64,000 nt of DNA, taken from Pholis gunnellus. Taxonomy: Eukaryota > Chordata > Actinopteri > Perciformes > Pholidae. Positions 25,181 to 34,700 of this stretch are shown one piece after another; position 1 is the first letter of the stretch, and each line of letters starts with the position of its first letter. The stretch lies in contig OU342806.1 of NCBI GenBank assembly GCA_910591455.2, forward strand, positions 6,190,275-6,254,274. The letters are read 5' to 3'. Made by a program: the position numbers and the translations under genes. The notes beneath the pieces were generated by a model. It was not told the origin of the DNA. It was given only the letters and a program-made list of their open reading frames with translations, and did not search any database.

Positions 25181-26655
25181 TGCGTGTGTGTGTACGAGCG
25201 TGCGTGTGTATGTGTGTGTGTGTGTGAGAGAGGCTGAACAGAGAGGGAGGGAGGAATGTCAAACACCAACAACATTCCACTGCCTCTCCTTGCACTGCCT
25301 GCAGCACTTTTTCATTGTATTTTCTGCTTTTGTGTAACTTTGTTCACAAGTCACCTATATACTCCGTGAAAAAAAATAAAAAACGTGAGAAAGAATAGCA
25401 AGGCTGCATGTATCCACTCTGAGCTAAAAAGACGAGAAAAAAAAAGAAAAACACGAGAGATGAAATCGGTGTCCCTGCCTCGGCACCCTTACATAAAGGC
25501 TAAAGTCTTATTGCACATTTCTCAGAGCAAACACTGAAATTCACACTGGTAGAAAATATGTAATGTAATGTATATTATTGGGAATGATGAGAAACATAAA
25601 TTCATGAAAACGTGCTATTTTATCTTAATCAGAAACATCTTACAATGTGTATGCACCTTTGTATTAGAAGCACAGCTTTACAATCATTTCAGAATAAAAT
25701 GCATTTCACTGTGAGTTATGGAGAAAACAAACATGCACACTGTGAGTCACTGTGTTTTCTTTTTACGTGTGCTTTTCTATATTTTACAATATATTTGGTT
25801 TTTGCAATGTCAATGCAAAAGAATGTTTCATTCATCTGAGTCATTCCCAATTAACAGTGAACGACCCAAGGTCCGAGTACTTGAGGACCTGCTATCAATG
25901 GAAACTAATGAGCTAATTCATTAAAGACTGCACTAGAAAGACAGTTATCCCTTTGTATGCCATGTTAAATACATATAGACATAGCTGGCATTGAGAAATT
26001 AATATAATTTCCAAGTGCATCTAGTTTCCCAACTTCACCACACACATCCCATCCTCGCCTCGTGACCTAACCACACCGACTCACACATATTGATAATAAA
26101 TACAAAATCAGCTCGTGTCCTCTCCTTCATCACTGTCAAGCTCTCTTAATTCAGCAGGGCAGTCTAAACATGGTTAAGTGTCCATTTTGAATGATTTCTC
26201 TCCGCTGTTCAACATCTGGGCAGCGGTGCGACTCAGACTGAACACTCACAGTTAGTAGCGAGTCATAGTATTAACCAGACTTTAACCCATTGAAGTGTGA
26301 CACAGGGCGACGTATGGAGATGTACTGCCAATTACAGCCTTATAAACTACGTGAAAACACTCACAACAAAATACTGGTAAAATACTTTCAACACGTAAGC
26401 CTTCCACCTGTGGTTACTTTCAGGAGCATCTTTGTTTTGCTTTTCCCAAAAGTAACTTTTCAAAGTAAGAGCAACAAAGTAGCTAAAGTGTGGACGCAGT
26501 GTGTGTGTGTGTGCGTAGAGATGAAGAGGCAACAAAAAACGTGATCATGACAAGTTATGAAGTATTATCATCAACAACTTACCCAAAGAGAGGTGAATGA
26601 AGCAGAAGACAAAGACTAGTGATTTGCCCGAGGAGAAACCGGGGATCTGCTCCAT
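1..26655 (-). CDS. notch2: notch2, 5' part: signal peptide and EGF repeats 1-16 (12 exons, gene truncated at left edge)
   Basis: Single-pass receptor of the Notch pathway. This part encodes the signal peptide and the first 16 EGF-like repeats of the extracellular domain, about 640 residues. Coding exons in transcript order: 26655-26583, 15299-15218, 4738-4464, 3793-3586, 3495-3362, 2911-2789, 2143-1910, 1621-1466, 1375-1190, 752-639, 504-391, 221-1. All junctions are GT-AG and every phase joins. Exon lengths 82, 123, 234, 156, 186, 114 and 114 match the usual Notch layout. NOTCH2 rather than NOTCH1 or 3 is chosen from distinctive strings: EGF10 begins DDACISNPC, EGF14 reads DIDECSSTPCLNGAKCID, and exon 11 has a CHHG motif. 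EGF11-12 (exons 7-8) form the Delta/Jagged binding region. EGF12 carries an O-glucose site (CASSPC) and an O-fucose site (CQNDGTC). The start is the Met that gives a 25-residue signal peptide ending just before LQC, as in human NOTCH2. The heterodimerisation, transmembrane and ankyrin parts lie outside the window. Confidence 0.95.
391..504 (-). CDS. notch2: notch2 exon 10 (EGF14)
   Basis: 114 bases with acceptor TTTCAG|GCTTCA and donor GAAG|GTAAAA. It reads FSGEMCQIDIDECSSTPC, then LNGAKCIDRPNGYDCECAEG. This is nearly the human NOTCH2 sequence and is a main reason for the notch2 assignment. Confidence 0.95.
639..752 (-). CDS. notch2: notch2 exon 9 (EGF13)
   Basis: 114 bases (38 codons). The acceptor is CATGCAG|GATTTG and the donor CAG|GTTCGT, a weaker donor with C at +4. 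It reads EVEMNECISSPCLNQGKC, then CLDQVSRFVCECPAG. Confidence 0.94.
1190..1375 (-). CDS. notch2: notch2 exon 8 (EGF11-12, ligand-binding region)
   Basis: 186 bases, the canonical size. The acceptor is CATCAG|GTACCA and the donor GCCTG|GTACAT. It encodes NPCEHGGQCVNTDGSF of EGF11 and DVNECASSPCQNDGTC of EGF12. In Notch proteins EGF11-12 contact Delta/Jagged ligands, and the O-fucose Thr in CQNDGTC is the residue extended by Fringe in NOTCH1. Confidence 0.95.
1466..1621 (-). CDS. notch2: notch2 exon 7 (EGF10 and start of EGF11)
   Basis: 156 bases, the canonical size. The acceptor is TTTCAG|GCTTGC and the donor ATTG|GTAAGA. It reads LLCHRDDACISNPCREGS, then CDTNPISGMFNC, the NOTCH2-specific form of EGF10. 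It ends RDECSIG, the beginning of EGF11. Confidence 0.95.
1910..2143 (-). CDS. notch2: notch2 exon 6 (EGF8-9)
   Basis: 234 bases, the canonical size. The acceptor is GCCGCAG|GTCAGC and the donor ACAG|GTAGGC. It encodes EDVDECRLQPNTCQNGG (EGF8), CVNGWSGPDCSINIDDCA, and EGF9 with CIDRVASFVC and CPYGKTG, matching the corresponding part of human NOTCH2 closely. Confidence 0.95.
2789..2911 (-). CDS. notch2: notch2 exon 5 (EGF7)
   Basis: 123 bases, the canonical size for Notch exon 5. The acceptor is GTGCCAG|GTTTCAAC and the donor ends |GTAAGGGA. It encodes FNGTNCESNIDDCPGHQC, then CANGGTCMDGVNTYNC, a single EGF-like module with the NIDDC calcium-binding start. Confidence 0.93.
3362..3495 (-). CDS. 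notch2: notch2 exon 4b (end of EGF5, EGF6)
   Basis: 134 bases with acceptor ATTACAG|GTGTACC and donor CCCAG|GTAAAG. It completes the Lys codon and reads CTCDPGFTGRHCESSY, then EGF6 IPCSPSPCLNGGTC. It is separated from exon 4a by only 90 bases. That interval has an in-frame stop if retained, so it must be spliced out. Confidence 0.92.
3586..3793 (-). CDS. notch2: notch2 exon 4a (EGF4 and most of EGF5)
   Basis: 208 bases with acceptor CTCCCAG|GACTGC and donor TACAA|GTGAGA. It encodes GLQCEHEDSCLSSPCANGG onward (EGF4), then the calcium-binding type EGF5 starting DTNECAATPS. It ends inside the Lys codon of GSYK. Together with exon 4b it makes 342 coding bases, the counterpart of the single 336-339 base exon 4 of mammalian Notch genes. 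Confidence 0.93.
4464..4738 (-). CDS. notch2: notch2 exon 3 (end of EGF1, EGF2, EGF3)
   Basis: 275 bases against 260 in mammals as I recall, so about five extra residues, probably in the EGF2 loop SMLAGVPVPGSAAC. The donor is GACAG|GTGAGA. The acceptor TCTAG|G is preceded directly by about 34 GT units, not by an ordinary polypyrimidine tract. The length is not a multiple of three, so skipping this exon would shift the frame. Confidence 0.93.
4743..4811. repeat. (AC)34 microsatellite abutting notch2 exon 3
   Basis: A perfect dinucleotide array on the intron side of the exon 3 acceptor. On the notch2 strand it is (GT)n followed by CTAG and then the exon. Confidence 0.98.
5271..5317. repeat. 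(CA)n microsatellite
   Basis: Perfect CA array in notch2 intron 2. Confidence 0.97.
7619..7669. repeat. (GA)n microsatellite
   Basis: Nearly perfect GA array with one GGGA interruption. Confidence 0.96.
8700..8739. repeat. (ACC)n/(CTC)n trinucleotide repeat
   Basis: Short ACC units followed by about ten CTC/TCC units, in a long pyrimidine-rich stretch of notch2 intron 2. Confidence 0.93.
8898..8955. repeat. (GT)n microsatellite
   Basis: Perfect GT array in notch2 intron 2. Confidence 0.97.
9513..9540. repeat. (TGC)n trinucleotide repeat
   Basis: About nine TGC/GCT units in notch2 intron 2. It is not in a coding exon, although it would read as poly-Ala or poly-Ser in some frames. Confidence 0.93.
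12954..12999. repeat. (CA)n microsatellite
   Basis: Perfect CA array in notch2 intron 2. Confidence 0.97.
13491..13525. repeat. (GT)n microsatellite
   Basis: Perfect GT array in notch2 intron 2. Confidence 0.97.
14041..14275 (+). repeat. dispersed repeat family B, copy 1
   Basis: The core at 14111-14163 (starting GCAGAGAATGAAGTCACTCT) recurs almost exactly as the reverse complement at about 38434-38487. Weaker similarity extends on both sides, including a CATGTGTGTGCATG stretch. Two copies in one window in opposite orientation indicate an interspersed element. It has no coding capacity and I cannot name its class. Confidence 0.75.
15218..15299 (-). CDS. notch2: notch2 exon 2 (EGF1, first part)
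   Basis: 82 bases, identical in length to mammalian Notch exon 2. The acceptor is CTTGCAG|CTCTGC and the donor is TGCAG|GTAAGA. It reads LQCMDDKAPCVNNATC then LTFSNGTEYC, the N-terminal part of EGF1 with an NAT glycosylation sequon. It lies isolated between two introns of more than 10 kb. Confidence 0.95.
17706..17757. repeat. (GT)n microsatellite
   Basis: Perfect GT array in notch2 intron 1. Confidence 0.97.
19366..19385. repeat. poly-C run, 20 bases
   Basis: Homopolymer in notch2 intron 1. Its length is uncertain in most sequencing chemistries. Confidence 0.9.
19870..20260 (+). repeat. dispersed repeat family A, copy 1
   Basis: It shares a module reading GATGCTGTGAAATTTGG and CACAGACATT-like sequence with the copy at 33966-34700. 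Both end in a tail with GTTAGCATGCT palindromes, GTGACC, AAAGCAC and CACAGCCTCAC. From memory this resembles a repeat very common in percomorph fish. Non-coding. Confidence 0.75.
22019..22055. repeat. (GT)n microsatellite
   Basis: GT array with one GCGC interruption, followed by short GACA units. Confidence 0.95.
22922..22961. repeat. perfect inverted repeat, 16-bp arms, 8-base loop
   Basis: The left arm TTCAACTTCAAGACCG at 22922-22937 is the exact reverse complement of the right arm at 22946-22961, with loop TAAGCAGT. One wobble pair and one further pair extend the stem to about 18. It lies in notch2 intron 1. Confidence 0.9.
25110..25226. repeat. (GT)n/(GCGT)n compound microsatellite
   Basis: About 26 GT units, then TGCG units, then GT again. 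Alternating purine-pyrimidine DNA of this kind can adopt the Z form. Confidence 0.96.
26583..26655 (-). CDS. notch2: notch2 exon 1 (signal peptide)
   Basis: Encodes MEQIPGFSSGK followed by a hydrophobic core SLVFVFCFIHLSL, ending one base into the Ala codon. The donor is TTTGG|GTAAGT, and joining to exon 2 gives ..LSLALQC. The predicted 25-residue peptide has the same length as the human NOTCH2 exon 1 product. An in-frame Met 25 codons upstream (26730) has no intervening stop, so a longer N-terminus cannot be excluded. I prefer the inner Met because the signal peptide follows it directly. Confidence 0.87.
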
Positions 26656-27350
26656 ATTGTCTTTAAAATCCACATAAGGTCGCGAGCCCAAAGTTGAGCT
26701 GTCTCCCGCGGGACGGTTATAGTTCTCCAAAAAAGTCTCGTTGGAAACGAGCTCTCACACAATTAAGATGAGGAAAAAAACGACTCGTAACGCCAAAATT
26801 ACAACATGTTAGTATTCCTCACATGTATTCTACGAGTCGTTACGTTAAGAAAAAACGTTTAAAATACACAAATTAAACTTGTAGTAGTCACACACGGCAC
26901 CCAAAAAAAAAAGTCTTCCACCTCTCTGCGCTCACCAGTCACTGGAGTCACTGAGAGTGAAGAAACGAAAACACAGATCCTTCCGCTGAAGTCAGAAGGG
27001 GATCTATCGACGGGCTTAAAAGATGGTGAAAACGTACACGCTTGTGTCTAAATAAGAGAGTTTTGTCACCGCTTTAGCAAATTCGCATTACTCGATATTA
27101 TCCTTCATGTTATCATGGACACAACATTAAAAAAAACACAACAGAAGTTGAAGTATGCTTTCTCTGTGTCGCCGCGGCGGAGGAATTTTTTTTCTTCTCA
27201 TTTTTCTACTTCTCGGAGCCTGGTATGACTCAAAATTAACCCGTTCAATGATTTTTTTTTCTTCTTCTTATTTTTTCCTCCCATGAACTGCACGTTTTTT
27301 CCGCGATATGTCTTTGAACACCCACTCTTCACTTACTTTTTTCGTTATCA
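26656..27350 (-). promoter_or_regulatory. notch2: notch2 5' flank and probable promoter
   Basis: DNA directly upstream of the notch2 signal-peptide exon. There is no clear TATA box and no strong CpG island, only a short CCGCGGCGG patch near 27172. An inverted repeat (AACGACTCGTA at 26779-26789 and its complement at 26831-26841) and several A/T-rich tracts are present. The transcription start cannot be placed. Confidence 0.45.
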
Positions 27351-30300
27351 CAACTGTTAGTGCTAGGGTTCATTTCTGCAGCGTTTTCACCTAAAACTGG
27401 TTATGAGAATCTGGACTGTGTCAGACTTTGTAGAAACAGAAACAAAAGTTGGGTAAACAACGACTTCCAGTGAACTTCAATTCATTCCGTTAGATGTGCT
27501 TGAGGATCCATACACCGTGATTTTGGGACTGACTCATGACATCAAAGGAATGATCATGTTTGCCGTTTACCTGCAGGTTTCAGGTTAGTCAGCACTTACT
27601 CAGGTGCAGATACAGTTCAAGTTCTGCAGTATAGTTCCAGCCCTCAAGTTAAATGTTGTCGGACTATTTTGGTGGGGTCTTTAATACTATAAAATATATA
27701 TATATCTTGGGGAAGTGTCAGAAGAATGTAAGTTTCATAAAATAGACAATACAACAATAATCTATATAGATTCTTTTTTCAAAAATAGAAACATTACCAT
27801 AACTCTAGATATTATATTTTCTTGATTAACAGGGAGAATAATCATCAACAACAGTTGCAGCCCCAGTTATCATACAGGTTCGGTTTTCAGTAGCCTATAA
27901 TGAAACATTGTCCTTGTTCACCAGAAGCAGAAGTGTTTTAATCACATCATTTCTGGAGAGCAAGGTTCGACTTTAGTACCAAAATCTAAAACACGAGTGA
28001 AGCCCAGCGCTGCCCTTTAAACTCCCTCACTCATGCAAAAGACATACACTCACACTGGCTTTCTAAACTGTTAGTGACCACGGTAATCCCAAACTAATTA
28101 TCCCGTATCAGCCTGAATGATCCAGGTGTAAATCACTGGCTCATCACAATAACAAGGCCACGTCTCATCCCAGTGATTTGTTTGTCTTTACACCCCGTTA
28201 GAGAAACATTGCAGAGCCTCCTGCCGCTGCGACCGGCCCTCTGTCCCCTATTCAACCCTGCTGAAAGGCCTGGAACCGGAGGGGAGCAAATTGATCTCCT
28301 CAGGGGTCCGGACTGACAATGCTTTTGTTGCTGTGGCCAATGTCAAGCTCTTGCTCTCCAATGCGTGGTTGGGTGTCAGGTGCTGGCACCACAACAAACG
28401 TTGTTCAGGCATTTGGTCAGATGCTGTTTTCTGTGGATAAACCACGTGTCGCACTAGCTTATTCTTCTTATCTTTCACTAAAACATTTAAATCCACTGCC
28501 ACAAATGCGTGGCCTTCTGAGTCGTGTCGTGCTTTTTTCGTCCTAAATTAAATTCAGAATAATACACTTTCATACTTCTCTTATTTCACGGTAAAGCCGT
28601 CGGTCATGTGAGCCCTCTGATAACGTTATATAAATCACATCAGAGGATCACTCTTTTTTGTCTGCAGCACTGTTTTCCTAATGATGTCACTCCAGATGTG
28701 GGCCTCTATAGTTTGGGGGAAGATGGGGCGAGGAAGGGTGTGGATCTGCCTCGTGAGCAGAAAATGCTGATTAGTTCCTCCTTGCCATTGCGCTGATAAA
28801 AGGCGTCCACCACAGAGGCCTGACACAGTTTCAAAGAGGAAAAAACAAACAAAGTATTGGGAAGGCTCAAGTCTCACTGATGCTTTAAATCCCTTTGAAC
28901 CACCTTTGTAATAAATACATCAACAGCCTCAACTTCAATCTCTTGTTGGAGAAAAAGAAAAACACTTCAAGTGTATCAGGTAATAAAAGCAGATTACATC
29001 ATTACAGTTTTGTTTATATTGAAAACATTTACAAAACACGTAAAAAATGTGTTTGCAGTAAATACAGTAAATCAATGAACTTCAGCTTTAATACAGCACA
29101 TTTTGCATCCGCTTCATGAGCATGAGTTGTTTGTTTATTTTTTTGTTATTTCAGGTTTTGCTTCACAGAGAAGTGTTAAAAACTTGGCCTGGATCTGAGC
29201 CGTCGGCCTCCGCCACGCCAGTTAGAGAGCTGCTTTCATCGACGTTGGAGCTCTTCACACTGATTCGGAGTTCATCCGTCAGGGTGACTCCAGCTGTCAG
29301 GGCTGCAGATTTATACTGCAGAACATAGCGTTCGCGGCGTCGATGTAAAGGGCAGATAGTAATGACTGATTACACTAGAGAGGGCATGAGTGCGTGTGTG
29401 AGTGTGCTTGTGCACTCTCCTTAACCATAAACACGCCATCTTCCCCCAACTTGATAGCCATGGGAAACCAAATCAGGGCTTGTAATTCAAGGAGAAGTCA
29501 CCCGGCCTTTACGTTCTGAGATGGCAGGCAGGAGAGGCAGCATGAAGTGTATATACGATGCCTTTCTATAATTAGTAGCGGCAGGGACTGATTCACTTTT
29601 CCCAGCTGTGACAACTAATTTGCCAGCGTAAACATAACCGAGGCAGGTCTGCTTCGTGGTTCTGGATGCTTCTATGCGCTTCAGAGTCACTTAATACTTC
29701 CTATTAAGCTTTTTTTTGCACCAGAGTATTTTGCAAACCTTTGAAAGCAGCTACGTATGCTACACTGAGATCGGGTTTAGTTAACACAAGTGTTGACCAG
29801 CAGGCATTGGGTGTGAAGTTTTTATTTCCCCTCCCCGTGCCCTCGCCAGACGGAAGCATCGGCTGTCTAATATCGTCTTTACTGGGTAAGCAGATCTGGG
29901 GGACAGGAAGCTAAAGGGTATATTTAGTGTTGATTATCACCTCCTTTCTCACTGACTGTTGTAAGAGGAAAAAAGCAGCGCATAGACAGCTTTTACATTT
30001 GTGTGACATGTGCAATAGGGTAAAATGTTTGAACTCAATCCGCTGGGGCAGAAGGCGGTGTTCTTCTCTGTGGCCATGGCCTTGATAACAAGTAGTATTT
30101 AAGAGCATATCGCTTCAGTTGAGTTTCAGATCTCCTTGAGACAAGCGTGAACGGCGAAGGTTCGACCACTGGAGCCGCGTAATCAAGATGAGAAGCCACA
30201 TGGTGTGTAATTTACAGAGAGATGCAGAGCTGATTTAAGGGTTGCCAAATATTTAATCACAGCAAATCATTTTTTCCTGTGTGAACTTAGGTTATATGAG

Positions 30301-30744
30301 TCAAATGTCAACATCGGGGTAGATAATGTGCACACTTTATAAAGAACACACATCGGCACTAAATCAGTGTAATCATTGACTTGGTGGGAAGTAAACATAT
30401 CGGTGCAAGGTTTTTTTTTTCACTGGCCTGAGTTTTTAATCATTTGCTGCAGAATAGCCATACATAAATCATTTCAGAGTGTAATCACTGCATGTAATCC
30501 TTCAAAAAACGGATTCACCGTACAGCCCATTAGGATTGACCCGAGGCTGTGTAATTATTTGATTCATTGTCCAGCTGATGAATCACTTTGTGAACCCCCA
30601 TCACTCAGCCAACAGCAGCATGTCGTTGATACGTGTAGCTTTTGGACATATAGTGTATGTTACACTAAAGTAGCGTTTTGCAGATGTCAACTTCCTTTAG
30701 GAAAGCAGGGATTTTGTGAGTACGTTCGTGTGAGAAACCAAGAT

Positions 30745-30811
<67 letters not shown>
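30745..30811. repeat. (GT)n microsatellite
   Basis: Perfect GT array in intergenic DNA. Confidence 0.97.
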
Positions 30812-30813
<2 letters not shown>

Positions 30814-30990
30814 CATGGCGTTCCACCGTGGTCAAAGGTGGAGAGTCAGCGAGTGTGAGGGCCCGATGTGACCAAGCGTGATGTGGGCAGAGACCTCAGC
30901 CAAGGGGTCGCCCATGAGGAGAAAATGGGAGTTGGCATAGAGGTGAGGAAACAGGTGATGAAGGACAAGTGTGAGGAGGAGGAGAAGGGA

Positions 30991-31045
30991 TGTGTGTGTG
31001 TGTGTGTGTGTGTGAGTGTGTGTGAGTGTGTGTGGGTGTGTGTGT
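30991..31045. repeat. (GT)n/(GAGT) imperfect microsatellite
   Basis: GT array interrupted by GAGTGT and GGGT units. Confidence 0.94.
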
Positions 31046-31516
31046 GAACACATCCTGTAAGTGACCTATAGGGCTCTGGCAGGGCAAGGTGGAACGGGAA
31101 TGTGTGGTTGTGTGTGGATGGGATCCTCCCTCGAGCGCCCCTGCCTGCCCACCGTCACCCCACACTAGCAGTCTATTTATATTGCGCTGTGGGAAAATAA
31201 CGGCCCCGGCAGTGTCATCTGGGTTCTGCTAGGTTTATACTCTACACCCACACACACATAACACCGCCACGCTTCCCAACTCCCCCAGTCACAAACAACT
31301 TGAGGATAAACTATAGAGCATAATTAGCATATTCCTTGCACACTGCTGGTGCTCTCTGTTATCCTTGAGCCATCTTAAAACAGGATTCTGATGTTTTAGG
31401 ACGCTTTAGATTTGACTTAGATTTATGCAAAGGAGCAAGTCGCCGAGCTACAACCTGATGTTTTTTTTAATGCCTTTCAGGAACACTGATGCCATGATTA
31501 GAAAACTGATTTTGAA

Positions 31517-31536
31517 TACACATGCACATGCACATG

Positions 31537-31567
<31 letters not shown>

Positions 31568-31577
31568 ACACACACAC
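31517..31577. repeat. (ACATGC)n/(CA)n compound microsatellite
   Basis: Three hexamer-like ACATGC units followed by a CA array with one CCCA interruption. Confidence 0.94.
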
Positions 31578-33965
31578 GATGCCCTCATGTATGCAAGATT
31601 GTCATTTGAAGAGAGCAAACACTTCTCAGTGATGTAGAAATGGGCTTCAGGAATGAATATAGTTGCAGCAAACACGCAGCAACTGAATGGATCTATAGCA
31701 AAAATGTTTCCACAAAAGGCCGATAGGGATCACATTTTGAGTTATCGCTTCAGTGCGGTGCCTCCTGTAGCCCGATTCAGTGAGGAAGTAACTCACCATT
31801 AGCATGATGAATGTCATGTGGAAACTATGGTTATGTAACCTAAACCCTGAACTATGTGGCAACAAATGTGACAGGGCATTAAACAGCCTTCACCAAAGTT
31901 AAAGATAAAACAACGTTTTTTTTAGTTTTTATGTGACTTTATGAGAAAATAATAGCTTATGAGTAAAATAACAACAATCAGTCCCTCAAACTGGGCCTGA
32001 TTTACTGAAGGGGGTTTTTAGTGGAGGGCCTGACCTCTGCATGTAATCCACTGCTGGTGATGTTTGGTTTTGAGAAAGGTCTCAGTGAGGGCAACTCTGC
32101 CAACTCCCACCCAAGGTTGTCTCAACATAAATACATTAGGAGACGCACATTTCAAGCACAGATGTATGCACACTTGTGCATGCGCCAAAACATAAACACA
32201 CAAAAATACTGACACGCACATTTGGACCCATGCCCTGCTCCCTGAGGCCCAAGGGGCGCAGTAGGTCAAACTAATCTGCCACAGTCCATGATGTTTACCA
32301 CGCTGACGGGATGAGAACAGCCGGGACGGGAGAAGTCACACTGAAAGATAAACAGGATTAAAACACAGAATGTGGGTTGAAGTGATCAAGTGCACAAATG
32401 ATTGGTTTGGTTTTATTCCGCCATAAAAGAACAGATATATAACATGCTTGCCCAAATGTGTAAAAACTCCAGATGACCTGGGAAAAAAAGATTCAAATCA
32501 CATGAAAGCGTGACACATCTCTACCTGGTGGAGCCTTTTCCAGCATTTTCTCCACGCTCAATTCATAACATGCGTGCAGAGCGTGTTTCTCTGCATGTTT
32601 GTGTGTTTAACTCACACGCTGGAAGTTATAGAGAGTGTAAAGTGGCTGTGCTCTGCATATCTTCCAGGGTTAATTGTATCATAAATTCTCAAGCTGCTAA
32701 AAGTCAGGCATGGCTGGAATTCACACTTGAGTCCTCACTTTCTCACAGGCGCAGCTCCGCATTGTGTGTGTGCGCGCTTGTGTGTCAGATATGACACTAT
32801 TAATAAACCAACATTGTTATCTGTTTGGAGAGATTCAGAGATGAATGGGAAACGCTGGGAAATGAGAGAAAGCTTAAGCGCCACATTTTGTAAAGAACTT
32901 TAGTGGCAAACGATTTTCGACCAGGTAGTAAGTCTGAACAAAGAGTCTCTCCCAGTGTGACATACATTTATGTGTGTGAATGTCTTTTCTTTCTCACTTT
33001 CACTCATATTTCTTTCTTCAGTGGTGGGAAAAAAAGGGTTGTTTATTACATCCGTTTTATTACAGAGTTAAAGGTCTGCTCTTTTCTAGCTATAGACTCA
33101 TGCAGTATTATGACGGTAAGGTGTGTGGGGGGGGGCATCGTCGGTGTGTGATGAGGTGATAAAGAACACACAGAGTGCAGAGCAGGTCCAGGCCTGAGGA
33201 AAACACTCCACACTGACCCCCCCTGTGAGAAGTTCCCGGTTCCCAGGACCCAGTGTGTGCGTTTGGGGGGCAATAACTCACCGGGTTCCTTGACTTCCTC
33301 TTTCGGCCTTCTGCGTTTTATGACCCTCTCCTCTGCCATACAGCTGCTCTCTACGCAGCTTCCCTGTGCTCTGATTGGACAAGGCGGGAGTCTGAGGGAA
33401 GAGGATGAAAGGGAAGAGACAGGGAAGCAGCTGGGATGAGGTGGGAAGCTGGCTTGATATGGGGATGGAACGCGTTTTATTTTTTATTATCATGGCCATT
33501 ACAGATGATAGATGGACACAACTTCCTTGTTGTGCTCCACACGTACCTTTCCACCACACTGCAAATGGACAGAGGGAAACCACTAGCCTGATATTCATAC
33601 TGAATTCCCTTTTTTCCCCCCAATATGCATCAGTTCTATTCGATTGGCTGAACAAAAGTTTGATGTGAAATTAATAAAACAGTAAAACAGTTTTCTTTTT
33701 CAAGCCCCTTTCTTTAAAATCTGCAGGGAAAGAAAGAGTTTAGATTGCGTTTCCTTTGAACTGTCCATGGTGAATTTACAGTAAATGATCATTAAAAGCC
33801 TCTTCAATAAATCCCTCTGGGATGAAAGTTACCCAATTTGGGTCAATATAGCACCTACAGTACTAATGGGTAGAAAACCAGCCAAGACAGTTGTTTTGAC
33901 TCAGTCTTGGTGTCAGCGACATGATTCTAGGAAAAGCAGTGGTGGCCGCTCGCTTGGTCCGCCGA

Positions 33966-34700
33966 TTTGATCCAGACTAAAATATTTCAAAAACAATGAG
34001 ATGTATTGCTGTGAAAGTTTGTAATGGCGTTCATGGTGCCCAGAGGATTCATCATAATGACTCTGATGAGCCTCTGACTTTTTCCATGAGGGTGACATTT
34101 GTGATTTTCAGGGAAATATCTCAACAACTATTGGATGGATTGCCGTAACATTTGCCACAGATATTAAAGGTCCCGAGAGGATACATTCTAATGACCTTGG
34201 AGACATATACTCGATGGATTGGTACCACATGTTGTACATTTATGTATATTTATGTTTTATAGATCAAGTATCTTGGTGATACCCTGACTTTTTTTTTAAA
34301 CAATTGTGTTTTCCCATTTAAATAGCTCGGAAACTCTTGAATGGATTGCTGTGAAATTTAGCACAGACATCCACAGTCCTCTGAGGTTGAAGTGTGAAAG
34401 CTGTGATCCCCTTATCTTTCACCTGGGCCATCATCAGGTAAACATTTCTGTTTGCCCGATACTTAAGTTTATGACCAAATACCCGTAAAACGGATGACAT
34501 TCCCATCCGCCTCAGCTTATTAGCAAATGTTAGCATGCTAACACGCTAAACGAAGATAGTGATCATGGTAAACATTATACCCCGGCATGCTAGCATTGTC
34601 ATTGTGACCCTGTTACCATGCTAATGTTGACATTTAGCTAAAAGCACCACTGCGCCAAAGCACAGCCTCACTGATTTTCTAGTATGGCTTAGTTTATTGA
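33966..34700 (+). repeat. dispersed repeat family A, copy 2 (longer)
   Basis: At least three diverged copies of a roughly 90-170 base module lie in tandem, recognised by GGATTGC(T/C)GT(G)AAA..., ACAGA(C)AT, CCAGAGGAT-like and CTCTGACTTTTT-like segments (near 34000, 34130 and 34340). The tail at about 34530-34690 has paired GTTAGCATGCTAA palindromes and ends CACAGCCTCACTG. It matches the copy at 19870-20260 in the same orientation. Confidence 0.78.

Larger units (their letters stand above)
15300..26582 (-). other. notch2: notch2 intron 1 (11.3 kb)
   Basis: No coding exon is recognisable. Contents: GT arrays at 17706-17757, 22019-22055 and 25110-25226 (the last mixed with GCGT units), a poly-C run at 19366-19385, a dispersed repeat at about 19870-20260, a 16-bp-arm hairpin at 22922-22961, and a short CA array near 23540-23561. 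First introns of Notch genes often hold enhancers, but none can be identified from sequence alone. Confidence 0.8.

Noticed and set aside
28248..28502. 84-codon minus-strand frame upstream of notch2 (LNVLVKDKKNKLV...)
   Set aside because: Considered as a possible alternative first exon or transposon fragment. No signal peptide, no recognisable domain and no clear donor, so left unannotated.
30376..30858. 160-codon open frame on the plus strand in the notch2-sec22b spacer
   Set aside because: The end is a GT array, the rest has no domain, no splice context and an ordinary composition for intergenic DNA.
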